Below are positions 46,657 to 57,896 of a stretch of DNA of 64,000 nt, piece by piece. The translations under genes were made by a program, and so were the position numbers. Origin of the DNA: Marthasterias glacialis (taxonomy: Eukaryota > Echinodermata > Asteroidea > Forcipulatida > Asteriidae); contig OU452219.1 in assembly GCA_911728455.2 (NCBI GenBank), forward strand, positions 12,242,397-12,306,396, written 5' to 3'. The notes under the pieces are model-generated. The model saw only the letters and a program-made list of their open reading frames with translations. It was not told the DNA's origin and did not search any database. Within the stretch, counting starts at the first letter, position 1. Every line of letters starts with the position of its first letter.

Positions 46657-47025
46657 TGGCGTGTTGTGGCCGAGCGGAACACCGGACTCAAGCTCTGGTG
46701 TTTCTGATCAGCTGCGTGTGAGTCCCGGACGTGACCCTTGTGTCCTAAAGACACTCAACCATTATTGCTTTGTCCTTCGGATGGGACGCAAAGCCGTAGG
46801 TCCCGTGTGTTGCGTAATGCACGTTAAAGAACCTAGTTACACTTAATATCGACAAAAGAAGGGGTTCGCCCCTGTGTTCCTGGCGGTTTGCAGATTGCGC
46901 CTCAGCACCTTGTATGCTATGTAAAGGAATAAGGTCTCATACAGTCAAAAGGTAACTCCGAATACCTTGCTGGAAAAATACTCAATAGCGCTATATAAAA
47001 GCCCAGTGTATGTATGTATGTGTTT
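46657..47025 (+). mobile_element. SINE insertion upstream of gene D with tRNA-like head
   Basis: Gene E reads GGTCGAGCCATTTTTTGTCC (about 57400), while gene D has GAGCCATTTT followed by this insert and then TTTTTGTCATAACTTTCC. The insert starts GGCGTGTTGTGGCCGAGCGG, resembling a tRNA with a long variable arm (Ser or Leu type), then a body shared with 25667-25970, and ends in CGCTATATAAAAGC and a short GTAT repeat. The flanking T-run may be the target site. Confidence 0.85.
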
Positions 47026-47354
47026 TTGTCATAACTTTCCTAGACTATTATTTATCATTGATGTCAATGGTTATTGTCTGCACTGATTTATTGTTGTATC
47101 AAAAGAATAACTTGCTGAAATTGGGTCAGGTGACTTGTCACGGTTCGGCCTATTATCCCCATCTTGAGCCTCCGGCGCTCTATAAATTTTAGCCTTTGAA
47201 AAGGTTTTGCTAGGGCCAATAAGATTGTTTGGAACCACAAACGCGTTTTTTACAACCTCTTTTGGGAGGAGGTGTTGGCTCTGAAAGGACGCCCCTGGTT
47301 GTTAGAGAAGGTCATCCCAGATAACAAGGGTCGGGAGGATTGGCATTGGACAGA

Positions 47355-47367
47355 TTTTAAATAAATA
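47355..47367 (+). promoter_or_regulatory. TATA-type promoter of gene D
   Basis: TTTTAAATAAATA preceded by GGGAGGATTGGCATTGGACA, which is kept in E (one base different) and in part in A and B. Exon 0 ends at 47461 with GATT|GTAAGT. Exon 0 is slightly shorter than in E because about 20 bases after ATTAG are missing. Confidence 0.65.
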
Positions 47368-47807
47368 GCGTCACTGCACCCGAGCTCGTCATTAGCAACG
47401 TCCTGATAACAGACTTCGGTTGTTCGGATTCTCCAGTTCAAACTTCAAACTCAAAAAGATTGTAAGTACAGTTCTGATATAGGGTTGATCTCGTTTAGCA
47501 AATGACACCGAGCCACTATTGTCAAGTTGCTGTAGCTCATATTGGTCTGAATTGCATCTCCTCCATGGGTTACAATACTGTTTCGGTCTTGTAGTCCACG
47601 TAGTTCAGAATGTTCAGAAAAAAATAGCTGCATGACAGAGCAATAAAGCTTCGGATGCCATGTCAAAGAAGAAAAACAAATGTTCAACTTCAATTGCTAT
47701 TTTCTCTTCTTTATTCACTTCATATATAGAAGTTGATACTAAAGTCTATCTGCCTTTATTTGCTGTGCTTCTATTTTTTTTTCAACAAAGTGACAGCATC
47801 AGTGAAA

Positions 47808-50800
47808 ATGAAGACGTACATTCTAGTGGCTCTGGTTTTGTGCGCAGTGTGCGCCGTTGTGCAGGCTGATAATATGGGTAAGTTGGCATCATGAAAAATA
47901 CACCCGTGAAAGAAGAATAATACACCGCAGTAAAAATATTTAAGTACATCACATGCACAACCATTCTAAAACTTACCCTAGCCACATAAACTTTCGACAT
48001 ATTGATGTTCATTTTTGTACTGTAAATCCCGGGGGATGTGGGGGATAAATTCCCACACTTTTTGGACCTGGTGGCCCATTATCACCCCTGACTTTTTGCA
48101 GTGAAAACAGTTGTTGTGTAGATTATTAACAACATAAATGAGATAAGAATGAAGGACTGAAAATACACCTGCGTACAATTTATTATAATGTAAAATATTA
48201 TGTAAATCGTCACCGACACCACGAAGTAGCACGCACGTACATACCAGTAAAAAGTAGCAATCGGAGAAAACGGCGTCTAAAGCTGAACGTTTTTTAAAAC
48301 GCCACTATCCTTTAGAATTTCAGAGTGTTTTCAACTGGTTTTCTCATTGTGGATTCTGGATGCTTTGAACTTGATAAATATACTGCTTTTGTCCACTTTG
48401 CATTCTAAATTAACAAGCAATAAAGTAAAAAAGGTGCGTGCTACTTCGTGAAACCGGAAAAGCAGCAAAATAGACTATTTCCGATTTCACGAAGTAGCAC
48501 TCTCCAATGTATTAGTAATGCAAACTTGTGCGCGCGCGCGCACACAAGTGGGGCGCGCACAAGGACAGTGCTACTTCGTGAAATCGTTTTGTTCACATTT
48601 TGAGTAAGGTGCGCGCCGTGCATTTCAATGGTAAATGTTACTTGCGTGCTACGTCGTGAAAACAAAGATTGTCAATTTCGGGCAAATTTTGCCATACATA
48701 ATTATTATAATTAAAAAAGTAAAGCAAGTGAAGTTTTGAAACTTCATGAAATTGTAGGGCATGACGAATGCTGTATAAAAACGTACAAAACTGAAAACTG
48801 AAAAAAATATGGTTTTGTACACACGGTGCTACTTCGTGGTGTCGGTGACGAAATGTATGAAGTGTGCCATAGAAATGTATATGACCTTGGTATGTGTGAT
48901 GTAGTTTTCAAAAACTATTACCGACTTGTTATCACGTGTTGTTATTAACAGAAGAAGAAGAGGGACTTGTGGAGAGTCTGAGAAGTCTACTCAGGAAGTT
49001 GGAAGCTCGGGAGATGGAGCAAAGTAAGTTATGTATTATTTCCTTCTCGGCGTGCCATATCATCGGCAGATACAGCATCTTAGGCGGTACAGTATCTCTC
49101 GAACGACCGCGTAAAATAAATGTTTGAATGAACAGTCGTCCCACACTGTCACTGATGAGACACACAAGAGGGCGCAAACGAATTTCAAACCTGAAAATGT
49201 TGAAAGGTGTCAAAGTTCGTTAGGTATACTAGGAATTCGGTCTTGATGTTGGAATTAACGACTGAGTTTAGGCCGGAGCCGAAGCCGTCAAGCCGACGTT
49301 TAGAAGGCCCCTCGTGTAGATTTTCCCGATGAATTTCAGCAAAAATTCATTCAATTTCATTAATTTAACACACATTCAAATGTACGCATGTTTCCCTAAT
49401 TCATTCATTTCGTTCTTCTCGTTCAAGTTTGCTTCAGTCATTTTATTTATTTATAGACATTCAAGACTACATTTTCACTACTCTTCAATTGAATATCTAC
49501 CACCTAAAAATTGATTAAATTGAACGGTTGACCAGACACTTGCAGTTGGCTTTTGCGAAATTGAATGATCTTTTGCGACCTTATGATTGTGAATGATCTT
49601 ATTGGCCAGTGAAGGCTAAACTGTTGACATTGAATAACTTCTTTTGACCGTTAAATGCTGATGCAATACAGCATTAATTTTCAAACTGAATTGAATGAGC
49701 CGGGTGTTAAATTGAATTGTTATTGAAATTGGCTGGTATAACTTGATTATTAAATGTGATGTTGCTCGCTATTTGGAGTCAGTAATAATGCATGCCAGCT
49801 GACACAATCATGAACATATTTTTATTATATAAAAACTGTTTCTCAAAGCACATAACCGAAAACATTCATTGATCATGTAATATCGAGGATCCATCTGTTA
49901 ATTTTGGTTCAGCAAAGTTTGACGTTAAGGTGTCTACAGTATTTTGCACCGGGGCAAACGGTGTGTCTGCAAATAGGCCTTATTTTTTACTGCAAGAGGG
50001 CACCCTTTGGGGTAGATTGGGGTCAAACCACAGAAACAATGTGGTAAACCAGATGCAATTAGACTGCTAATAAAGTAGGTAATATACAACTTTTTGGGGT
50101 TATTTTTATTGACAGTTTTTACAATGTAATCAGTGTAAGATATTTTCTTGGAAATGTGTATTTTTTTAATTGTTTCAAAGTATTTTTGTACTTTCAAAAT
50201 GGAATTAGTATTGCGCTCTCTTGCTGTCACTATGGCCTATTAGAACTTAAAATCATTCTCATTTGCATTTTGTCCTTCATCATATATATATATATATACA
50301 TTTCTCCTCCCTCTCGATAGAACGAGACTACCTGAAGGAGGCTCTGTCTTTGCACGAGAGTAAGTTTTAAGATCATTTTATTACCCTATAAAAAGAATTG
50401 CCACGTTCACGAACTGTTCGTGTAGGTTTGGTTCGGGCTCGACACATTTACAGCACGCTCTTCAAAATAACTTGAACAAGTCTGAAAACACAAGATCCAA
50501 GATTGCCGCCAAATATTGCGGCCGTTTTAAATTCCCAAAAGCATTTCAGACTATCGTGATTCATCACTACCACTTTTCTGATTCTGGCAAAAAATAAAAA
50601 AATAAGTCAAAACAATCACTGAAACATTAAAATTGTGTGACACAAGGTCAAACAAAACGGTTCCCGTGGCAACAGCTAACCCCCAGTTTCTATGATTTTT
50701 TTGGTTTTTTTGTGCCAACATGATTCTAGATATATTTTGGGAATAAGCAGACAATTTTGCGGTGATTGGACTATGTTAAAAAGTTATGGGCAACAATGTG

Positions 50801-51080
50801 GAAGGGGGGCACATTGTTCCCCCTACCCCCCCCCCCACCGTTCCTGATAGGGTGAAGACACAGGCCAGACAAAAATGAGTTTGATTTTCTGTATTTGATT
50901 TCTATAGTATTATTTTTTCACAATCTGATCAGAGTTTTCAATTCCTTTTACTCTAAATCTTTTTTGTATTTTTGATTTGATTGTTCCACCCCTTTTTGTC
51001 CAGAGCGGCGCGTATGTTTGTCCGATTTTGATTGCCGAGGTGGCCAACGGTGTGACAGAATTTCCGGTGACTGCTGGTAG
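47808..51080 (+). CDS. Gene D: secreted four-Cys peptide precursor
   Basis: Exons are 47808-47877, 48952-49023, 50321-50359 and 51004-51080 (stop TAG), 85 codons plus stop. The signal peptide begins MKTYILVALVL. Exon 2 encodes 24 residues starting with four Glu and with the core LVESLRSLLRKLEAREME. Exon 3 is one codon longer than in A-C and reads RDYLKEALSLHE. The exon 2-3 junction gives Lys-Arg, as does the exon 3-4 junction, so an 11-residue linker peptide is bracketed by two dibasic sites. Exon 4 reads on as Arg-Val-Cys and then C-x5-C-x5-C-x6-C ending in Trp. It has four Arg balanced by four Asp. Intron 1 carries a 643-bp transposon absent from gene E. Confidence 0.83.
48208..48850. mobile_element. 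643-bp transposon with 25-bp perfect terminal inverted repeats
   Basis: Both ends carry a perfect inverted repeat whose outer part is CGTCACCGACACCACGAAGT. The flanking AAAT (48204-48207 and 48851-48854) is a 4-bp target duplication, and gene E shows the empty site as TTATATAAATATATAAAG. The terminal motif GTGCTACTTCGTG recurs inside at about 48439, 48488 (inverted), 48569 and 48643 (variant). A CG/GC run lies near 48530. No transposase frame was recognised. A 4-bp duplication occurs in several DNA transposon superfamilies, so no superfamily is assigned. Confidence 0.9.
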
Positions 51081-51810
51081 AAGACAGTATAGAGATGCAC
51101 CGCCATTAGCAAAAAACATACCACACTAAGTTTTCAAAACAGTTATTAATCATTTAAAGGTACTTCTAGATGGTAAGCTTTTCAACTAACGGTGTTCTGC
51201 ACATACCTTGAAATCTTGTTAGAGTTTTAACAAAAACAGCAGTAGGAAAAATACAAAGTAACACTTAGTCTTCAACATAAAATTCTAAATTGAGTTTCGT
51301 AATAGGTTTTCCCGGTCAATTTCAGCAAAAAAATATATATATTCAGTTTTATTAACGAGCATTCAAATTCCCCCGATTCATTCAAATTATAGGGTTTCTT
51401 TTTAGCCACCATTGCATTCATTTTCGTTTTCGTGCACAAATGATTTTGATCTTCCAATTCACGTTCATTTCAATCACTCTATTTCATTTATAGACATCCA
51501 AGACTACATTTTTACTGTTGAATTTCTACCATTGATGAAAATAAATGGTTGACCAGCCTCTTGCCGTTGTTTTTAGGCGAAATTGAATGATCTTTGCGAC
51601 CTAATGACTTTGAATGAGCTTATTGAAACAGTGAATGCTTAACTGTTGAAATTGTATAAAGTTTTTCAAACGAAATTGAATAAGCCAGGTACTAAGCCGG
51701 GAAAACTTTAAGCTATGATGTTATTTTTATACACAAAAAATATAGAATAAACAGGGGTATGAGTGTCCAATGCACAATCTCTCCTTAAACTTTTAGATGG
51801 TTTGATATTA
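51081..51810. other. Gene D 3' UTR and flank, shared with gene E
   Basis: Opens with the family 3' block (CACCGCCATTAGCAAAAA). It matches 61275-62050 behind gene E over almost its whole length. Nothing coding was seen. Confidence 0.8.
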
Positions 51811-52312
51811 TACACATATGGACTGGCAATGAGGACAATAGTACACGTCTATGCACCCCGAGGGCCTGTGAGTGACCAGGAGAGGGTCCTATTTCCCGAG
51901 GCCGAAGGCCGAGGGAAATAGGACCCTCTCCTGGTCACTCACAGGCCCAAGGGGTGCATAGACGTGCACTATTGCCCGAATAATGCCAGTCCATATGTGT
52001 TTTATAACACACCTCAGTCTAAAATGTCATGTGAAAAAAAAATTTCAGGACGCACAGTTTTACAACGGTAAACTGTTATAAGCATTGTAAACCTTTTGAG
52101 GGCGCTGTTTACCAGTCAATAGTTTTTGGGTTTTGAAACTATTTCCCGCTTTGCAAACTATTTCCCCCAAATGAAGCGCGTGCGGTGCGTTAACGCGCGT
52201 CAAGTTCACGGTGGTGCAGATTTCATGCAATAGGCTATATTAGTTCACCCCACGTGACCGTGTTTCAGCCAATCAGGATAAAGAACCAGGGAGAGGTGTG
52301 TTATAATTCATG
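51811..52312. mobile_element. Insertion of about 500 bp with a near-perfect 88-bp-arm hairpin
   Basis: The left arm at about 51811-51897 and the right arm at about 51913-52000 are reverse complements with few mismatches, around a GC-rich loop (GAGGCCGAAGGCCGA). The gene E flank runs straight from TTTGATATTTTATA to ATATTTACG (about 62043-62062), so the D copy has gained this DNA. The right terminus GTGTGTTATAA resembles the left TTATACACA in inverted form. The rest (52003-52312) is unpaired and non-coding. Confidence 0.8.
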
Positions 52313-53310
52313 ATATTTACGTTTCATGTTATTGAATAATGAATAGATGAGATTTGAATGTAGTGATAACTTCTTAAACAAAGCATGTGGTATGCATTAA
52401 TGTGAAATGGCCCTGGATTAATGGATGCCCCGATATTTACGGGCCCAATTATCTAACAAGTTACTTATTGTACCTCTCAGCCATGGTATGGGTTTCCTTT
52501 GTCTTTGTAGTGTGATTATCATCTACTTAGTTTGTAGATTCTTCTTGTAAGAACTTTCTGGTAATTATGTTAAATTTGTGTTTTACCCATTATACCTATG
52601 TACCAAAGCAAAAAATGGAGTACAGCGCCCCAGTTACTGGGTCTAGGGCAAGGAGGACATACCCTAAACTATGACGTGGGATGTCGTGGACGTTATCTTG
52701 GACGACCAACCTTAAAATATAAGTTCAGTTCAAATTTCCATCACTGAGACTGAGAGTGTGAACTGACTGTTGCTAACTTGGAAGTTTAGATTTTTAGAAT
52801 ATGATGTAAACTGTTGAGGGAGAAATAAAGTTGCAAATTTTTTACACATGATCCATCGAGGTCGAAGCACTGTATATACAGTGCTTTACCGAGTCCTGTG
52901 GAGGAAAACAAATCCACATTTTGTCATTTGCCATTCTACAGATGTCTTGCCACTGAAACTGAATAGACCACTGAGCTTGCCCCGTAGCTGGAGGCCGTGT
53001 GAATCCTATTGCTATAGTAGTAGTGGGTAGTTGGGTACTGCAACAATTTGTTTAATTTTCATTGGGGATAAAGAATATTAATTGTGTTTTGTTCATACAC
53101 CGATATGTGTGGAGCACTGTATACGTCCGAGTTACTGGACCCAACGACGCTTAACATTTGGAAAAGTGTTGTTGGGTCCAGTAACTTGAATTGGTATACT
53201 CGGTACTTTACCAAGTCCTGCGAAGAAAAAGAAACACTACAGGCATTACTCAGGTTGGCTGAAATCATTGAACTTTATTGCAGTTTGTCGCGTACAAAAC
53301 TGGAGCTAAG
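52313..53310. other. Intergenic, no gene seen
   Basis: The first part continues the D/E flank homology (about 62050-62360). Near 53120-53190 a short inverted repeat around GTTACTGGACCCAACGACGC and GTTGGGTCCAGTAAC could form a hairpin. No gene was found. Confidence 0.55.
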
Positions 53311-53750
53311 ACAACTCTGTGTGCCAAGTTCCATGCTTGTATTACCAAAGACACAATCCCATCACCACCTACCGTACTAAGCTTTTCAACATAATTATTC
53401 ATATTCCACATTTAACAACCACCGTGACATTTTTACTGTATATCCCCGGGTATGTTGGTAATATTTCCACACTTTTTGTCCAGGTGGCCCATTATCAACC
53501 CCATGAATTACGAGCAGTAAAATTTGAATAGATTTGTTAAAAAAGAGAAAAGATATGAATGAAGCAATGTGTACACATTTTATTTGTTATGTCTCTAAAC
53601 AAAATTATAACATGAACTGTGCCATGCGTAAAGCATATAGGCATAATATACACATTTTATCTCTCATTGGTAAGCGTGAACTAGTTTTCGAAAACCTATA
53701 CCCCACTGTTCAAAACGGATTTATACCACCGGTACTACAAGCTATTTTCA
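53311..53750 (+). pseudogene. Relic of a sixth A/C-type gene: intron-1 sequence without exons
   Basis: This stretch aligns with gene C intron 1 (about 41012-41490), from CTCTGTGTGCCAAGTTCCAT through AAAACCTATACCCCAC. It breaks off before the position where exon 2 would begin. It passes at about 53757 directly into the 3' flank block (AATAAATTCGACGTTTGTCA, as at 19741). Exons 2 to 4 are therefore deleted, and no exon 1 was found upstream. It is a deletion relic, not a gene. Confidence 0.8.
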
Positions 53751-53756
53751 ATAAAC

Positions 53757-54130
53757 CATTTTTAATAAATTCGACGTTTGTCACCGATTCGTTTTAGTTG
53801 CCGCACTTTTGCCGTGGGAAAATCATTCAAGTTCGACACGGCAAAAGTGTGACGTTTAGCACAGGCCTTAGTCATGGTTTGGGGTTTCTTTCTTGTGGTT
53901 ATATTCGGTCTTCAGTAACGCCACGTGATGATATCTACTTAGCTATGTGAATTGTTCTTTGAGAAGTTATAATCGGGGACGAAGAATAGTGTTTGTGTTT
54001 TACCCATATACCAATGTGTGTTAAAGCCCCAGCTCAACACTGGTAAGAAGAAAAACATAAATGTTCACAGATTAACATATACCTTCCATAAGATAATGGT
54101 GGTAACCAACTTTCGTTGAAATATTTCTGC
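53757..54130. repeat. Third, partial copy of the A/C 3' flank block
   Basis: Matches about 19741-20100 and in part 44438-44660. It includes the TTGCCGTGGGAAAATCAT region and the GTGATGAYATCTWCTTAGC region. Beyond 54130 it changes to the dispersed block shared with 34675. Confidence 0.8.
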
Positions 54131-54815
54131 CTGAAGTGTTATCGTTTTTAAATAATAAATGAAAATGTCAAATTGTAGATCCCGAAACTGTATCTTTGAT
54201 TACGTATAAAAGCAAACACCAATTTATCATCATTTTCTGTTCTTATTCATGCAATTCGCCCAACACAAGGCCCAAAGGCTACTTGACGTGTGGGCTACTT
54301 TTTTGAAGGGATAGAAACCTGTCTCAATGCGCGGAAATAAGACATGGAGATATAAACGCAAGTCTCTTCACAGCACAGCTAAGAACTGGGAGGGGTAAAT
54401 GAATCTTTTGTGAGACAAACATGACTGCCTCTTCCCCTATAGACTAGACAGGGTTTAGAGGTGTTTAAATTAGTTTTTGTTCGTTTTGTGTGTGTGTGTG
54501 GGTGTGTGGGTGGTCTATTTCTACCTCCATGGTGTGATAATGGAGATATAAAAATAGATTTCTACCTCCATGGTTGTAGTACCTTTGTTCCCTGCCGAGT
54601 AAAGTACATTTTACTGCCAAACGTCTGTTACTTTTCAAACGAAGCAAAATCACCTTGCACGCAGCAGGTTTTCTTTTTGAAATCCATCGACCCTTGCCAA
54701 CCCAACTCTGAACGTTTGGGTTGTCAACATCTACCTACAAAGTATCCCGACAAAAGGTCTACTGTATGATAAACATTTGCGAGTCCCCATTTATTGTCGC
54801 ATGTTATGCTGGAGG

Positions 54816-55229
54816 TTTATCGTCGTTCAACTACCCCGAGGTAAACTTGGCGCGTCTGATCTATTGTCACCATGCAGCTGTCGTTAGCCTCTTATTTTCA
54901 GTTATGACATAACGTTTTCATCGTTCATAACTTTTTTCCCTTTACTGCTTCTACGGTCCTTTTTCTCTATTTTCATGGGCCGCGCGTTGCTGCGTCCAGC
55001 GTATAGATGGGTTGCACATGACGTCAACAATAAGAAAAATTAGCCATCGCGTGAGTTATAAACTCCTTCCATGATTGGTTGGTAAGTAATCTCAAGCTAC
55101 GTTGAAATGTACAGAGCTTGACGCGGCTACCGGCCAAAATAGAACTTGTCATCAAAGATGGCGTCTATAGCATCCTATGTGTATCTGTAGGGGACCGAGG
55201 ACTTTAATGCAAGGGATCCGGGTGTTTTG
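54816..55229. other. Unannotated stretch
   Basis: No shared repeat, ORF with recognisable content or terminal repeats were seen. A CACATGACGTCAACAA motif near 55015 resembles the many CACGTGACGTCA-like motifs of the window. Confidence 0.4.
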
Positions 55230-55951
55230 AGAGAGCGTGGATGTCATCGCTTCGCGCACGAAACACACCATTGGGGACGTCGCTAAAAAATTCAAACAAG
55301 TCAAAACAATGGGAGAACAGGTGCGTATATGCGTCTGTTTATGCGGTCGTTCCGATAAAAACACACTTAAAATAGGTCCTTCTGAGAACGGGGCATTGCT
55401 TTTAAAAGGAAGGAGGCCGTAGGCCTACAGTTAAAGACTACAATACTGATTTTCATTTCTTGAAAACCTACAATATACATGTATGTCACTTTTAAAGAAT
55501 TGTGTTATGGTTCTGGTCACCAACTTTCAATGTTAATACCATTATAACATAACATCGTTTGAACTACGTGACCTGATGACATCACGACTTTGTTGTCACG
55601 TGGTCATTGTGTATGGTAAATCATCATCAGTTTATCGACAGTACATAAAGAAGAGACCAAATATTTAGGTTGTACTGATCGCCCGATTTAAAATTAATTC
55701 CACTTGCGGGACCCGCGGGTAGCTCGGGTCTCCCGCAAGTCACCATAATCTTGCGCCATTTTGGAAGTCATTGTCCGTGAGCGTTATGCAGCGTAGTGCG
55801 AATTTTAGGCGACGTTGCGTTTACATTATACGATTCATATTGACTTCCAAAATGGTAAGCTTGGCCATTGATCTCCTTTATCATGTGGACATCAATGAGC
55901 TTGGCATAGTCGCCGCGTGTGACATTGCACGCAAGGGGTTATACTACTTCG

Positions 55952-56295
55952 CAAATACTTTTTACGCGCAATAGACCTTATGCACATGACGTCATTTGAG
56001 TAGGGCGCCCTCGTCTAGAGGTCAAAAGAAGGTTGCTCATTGGCACATCCTGTACGCCGCGCGTACAAAGATGTGCGTTTTCCATTGTTACATCATCGTT
56101 TTACCTCTAAGATGGCGGCGTGGTGACGTCAATGCATAAGGTCTGTACAGTTATATGCACGCGTTAAGCCGTGGAACGAGGTGCATGCTGGTCTAGATAA
56201 CGCCAAATTTGGCGTTATCTAGACCAGCATGCACCTTGTTCCACACCTTAACGCGTGCGTACCAATATAACCTTATTGCGCGTAAAAAGTATTTG
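55952..56295. repeat. Nested inverted repeats: outer arm, inner element and perfect palindrome
   Basis: The outer arm CAAATACTTTTTACGCGCAA (55952-55971) is inverted at about 56275-56295. Inside it, AGACCTTATGCACATGACGT (from 55973) is inverted as TGACGTCAATGCATAAGGTC (56124-56143), bounding a 172-bp unit. Next to that lies a loopless palindrome of 51-bp arms (56157-56207 and 56208-56258), with a few mismatches and centre AACGCCAAATTTGGCGTT. The arrangement suggests two hairpin elements inserted inside a third. Confidence 0.82.
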
Positions 56296-56601
56296 TGACG
56301 TTGTCTATAGACCTTTCCAATGTTGATAAACAAACCGTGCCGGTTGGCATGGACGGCCAAATGTAGCAAAACATTCAAGTCTTGTTGACAGACGTTATGA
56401 ACAATTTCAACATTTTTGCAACTTTCTATTTAAAGACATTGCATACGTTTGGTACTGACTGTGAAAATTTTTGGCAATAAAAACTTACTTGGTAAGGAGT
56501 ACAGCAGCTTTGGATAGTATAATGCATTTCGAGAAACGTTTCACTTCGAAGTACTGCAGTTATGGAAAAATATATCACTTTTTATCCCCCAAAAATTTGA
56601 A

Positions 56602-56635
56602 TCTGAGAAGCGTTATGGCCGTAACGCTTCTCAGA
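56602..56635. repeat. Perfect 14-bp stem hairpin
   Basis: TCTGAGAAGCGTTA and TAACGCTTCTCAGA enclose TGGCCG. It lies within a larger non-coding stretch (about 56300-56940). It could be the fold of a repeat element or a transcribed hairpin; there is no evidence for expression. Confidence 0.85.
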
Positions 56636-57000
56636 ATGTGTATTTCAATGACGGATACTTTTTCTGTGTGAACACAACCGCTCCAGATTTTTGGCGATAT
56701 CGCAAAAACGCTGCCACCTTTTGAAATGAAATTTACACAGGTTAGTTTTATGGTATATATCTACAACTATATAGCATTAAGGCAAACGTACGGTTCCAAA
56801 AACCAAAGGTATACTTTGCCTTTAAAGAAAATACATCCCATTATTATTATCCCACAAATTTTGAACAATTTTTTGAATATTTGTGTAACATTTTTGCAAA
56901 CTATGATTATCTGTTTTTACTTTGCATTCATGGCTCCCCGTAGTTTTTCCATCTTGGTTGGCAAAAACTCGGGCTGTGACGTTGCAAAACAAAGGTCTAT

Positions 57001-57165
57001 AGAGAGGTTGCATGACCTTGGGGAAAAGTTCGTTTCGCAGCCATGTTGGGTACAGCCATGTACAAACTCAATGGCTGGTGCGTCGTCTGCTGAATGATTT
57101 CCAGCGCCTGTTTGTGCACGCAACTTTAGAAAAAGGTCTCGGGTGACGTCACGTGAAACCTCTCT
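57001..57165. mobile_element. Possible short inverted-repeat element (AGAGAGGTT ends)
   Basis: AGAGAGGTT at 57001-57009 is inverted at 57157-57165, and GTGACGTCACGTG lies just inside the right end. The short match makes this tentative. A 123-codon open frame over the left part (56726-57097) has no recognisable domain. Confidence 0.4.
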
Positions 57166-57576
57166 AATGTACAGGTATCCCTGTCGTGCTCCAGCTATTA
57201 CGCATGTAGTTGATGATAAGAGCCTAAATAGAGTGCGCCGTCTTTTGATTTAAACATTTTCGAAGAATTTTATCGTGGAAAAAAGCCAGAAATTTCATCT
57301 TTCCAGTAAACCGATTGCTTAGGACTTTTCAGGTGTATATTTAGTGATACCTCATTTAAAGGTGTGTGTTAGAAAAACAAATTATATTGCAATTATTTCT
57401 AGGTCGAGCCATTTTTTGTCCTAACTTTCCTAGACTATTATTTATCATTGATGTCAATGGTTATTGTCTGCACTGATTTATTGTTGCGTCAAAAGAATTC
57501 CTTACTGAAATTGCGTCTAGTAACATGTCAAGGTTCAGCCTGTTATCCCCATCTTGAGCCTTCGGCGCTCTATAAA

Positions 57577-57815
57577 TTTTAGCCTTTGAAAAGGTTTTGC
57601 TAGGGCCAATCAATAATTGTTTGGGACCACAAACGTGTTGGTGCAACCTCTTTTGGGAGGAACGTTGGCTCTGAAAGGAGTGCTCTATAAATTTTAGCAT
57701 TTGAAAAGGTTTTGCTGGGGTCAAATAAATGTAGGCCCTTAACAATATTGTTTGCAACAATATAATTATAACATGTCGGTGCAACCTCTTTTGGGAGGAA
57801 TGTTGGCTCTGAAAA
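57577..57815. repeat. Tandem duplication of the proximal upstream block of gene E
   Basis: GCTCTATAAATTTTAGC...TTTTGCT and GGTGCAACCTCTTTTGGGAG, which occur once before gene D (47177-47290) and once before gene C (37937-38075), occur twice in a row before gene E, about 110-140 bases apart. The duplicated block ends about 70 bases before the TATA motif. Confidence 0.8.
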
Positions 57816-57883
57816 GAGGCCCCTGGGTTGTTAGAGAAGGTCATCCCAGACAGAAAGGGTTGGGAGGACTGGCATTGGACAGA

Positions 57884-57896
57884 TTTTAAATAAATA
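57884..57896 (+). promoter_or_regulatory. TATA-type promoter of gene E
   Basis: TTTTAAATAAATA preceded by GGGAGGACTGGCATTGGACA and followed by AGCGTCACTGCACCCGAG, as in D. Exon 0 runs to the donor at 58014/58015. Confidence 0.65.

Noticed and set aside
56726-57097. 123-codon plus-strand frame
   Set aside because: It overlaps repeat-type DNA with short inverted ends and has no recognised domain or splice context.
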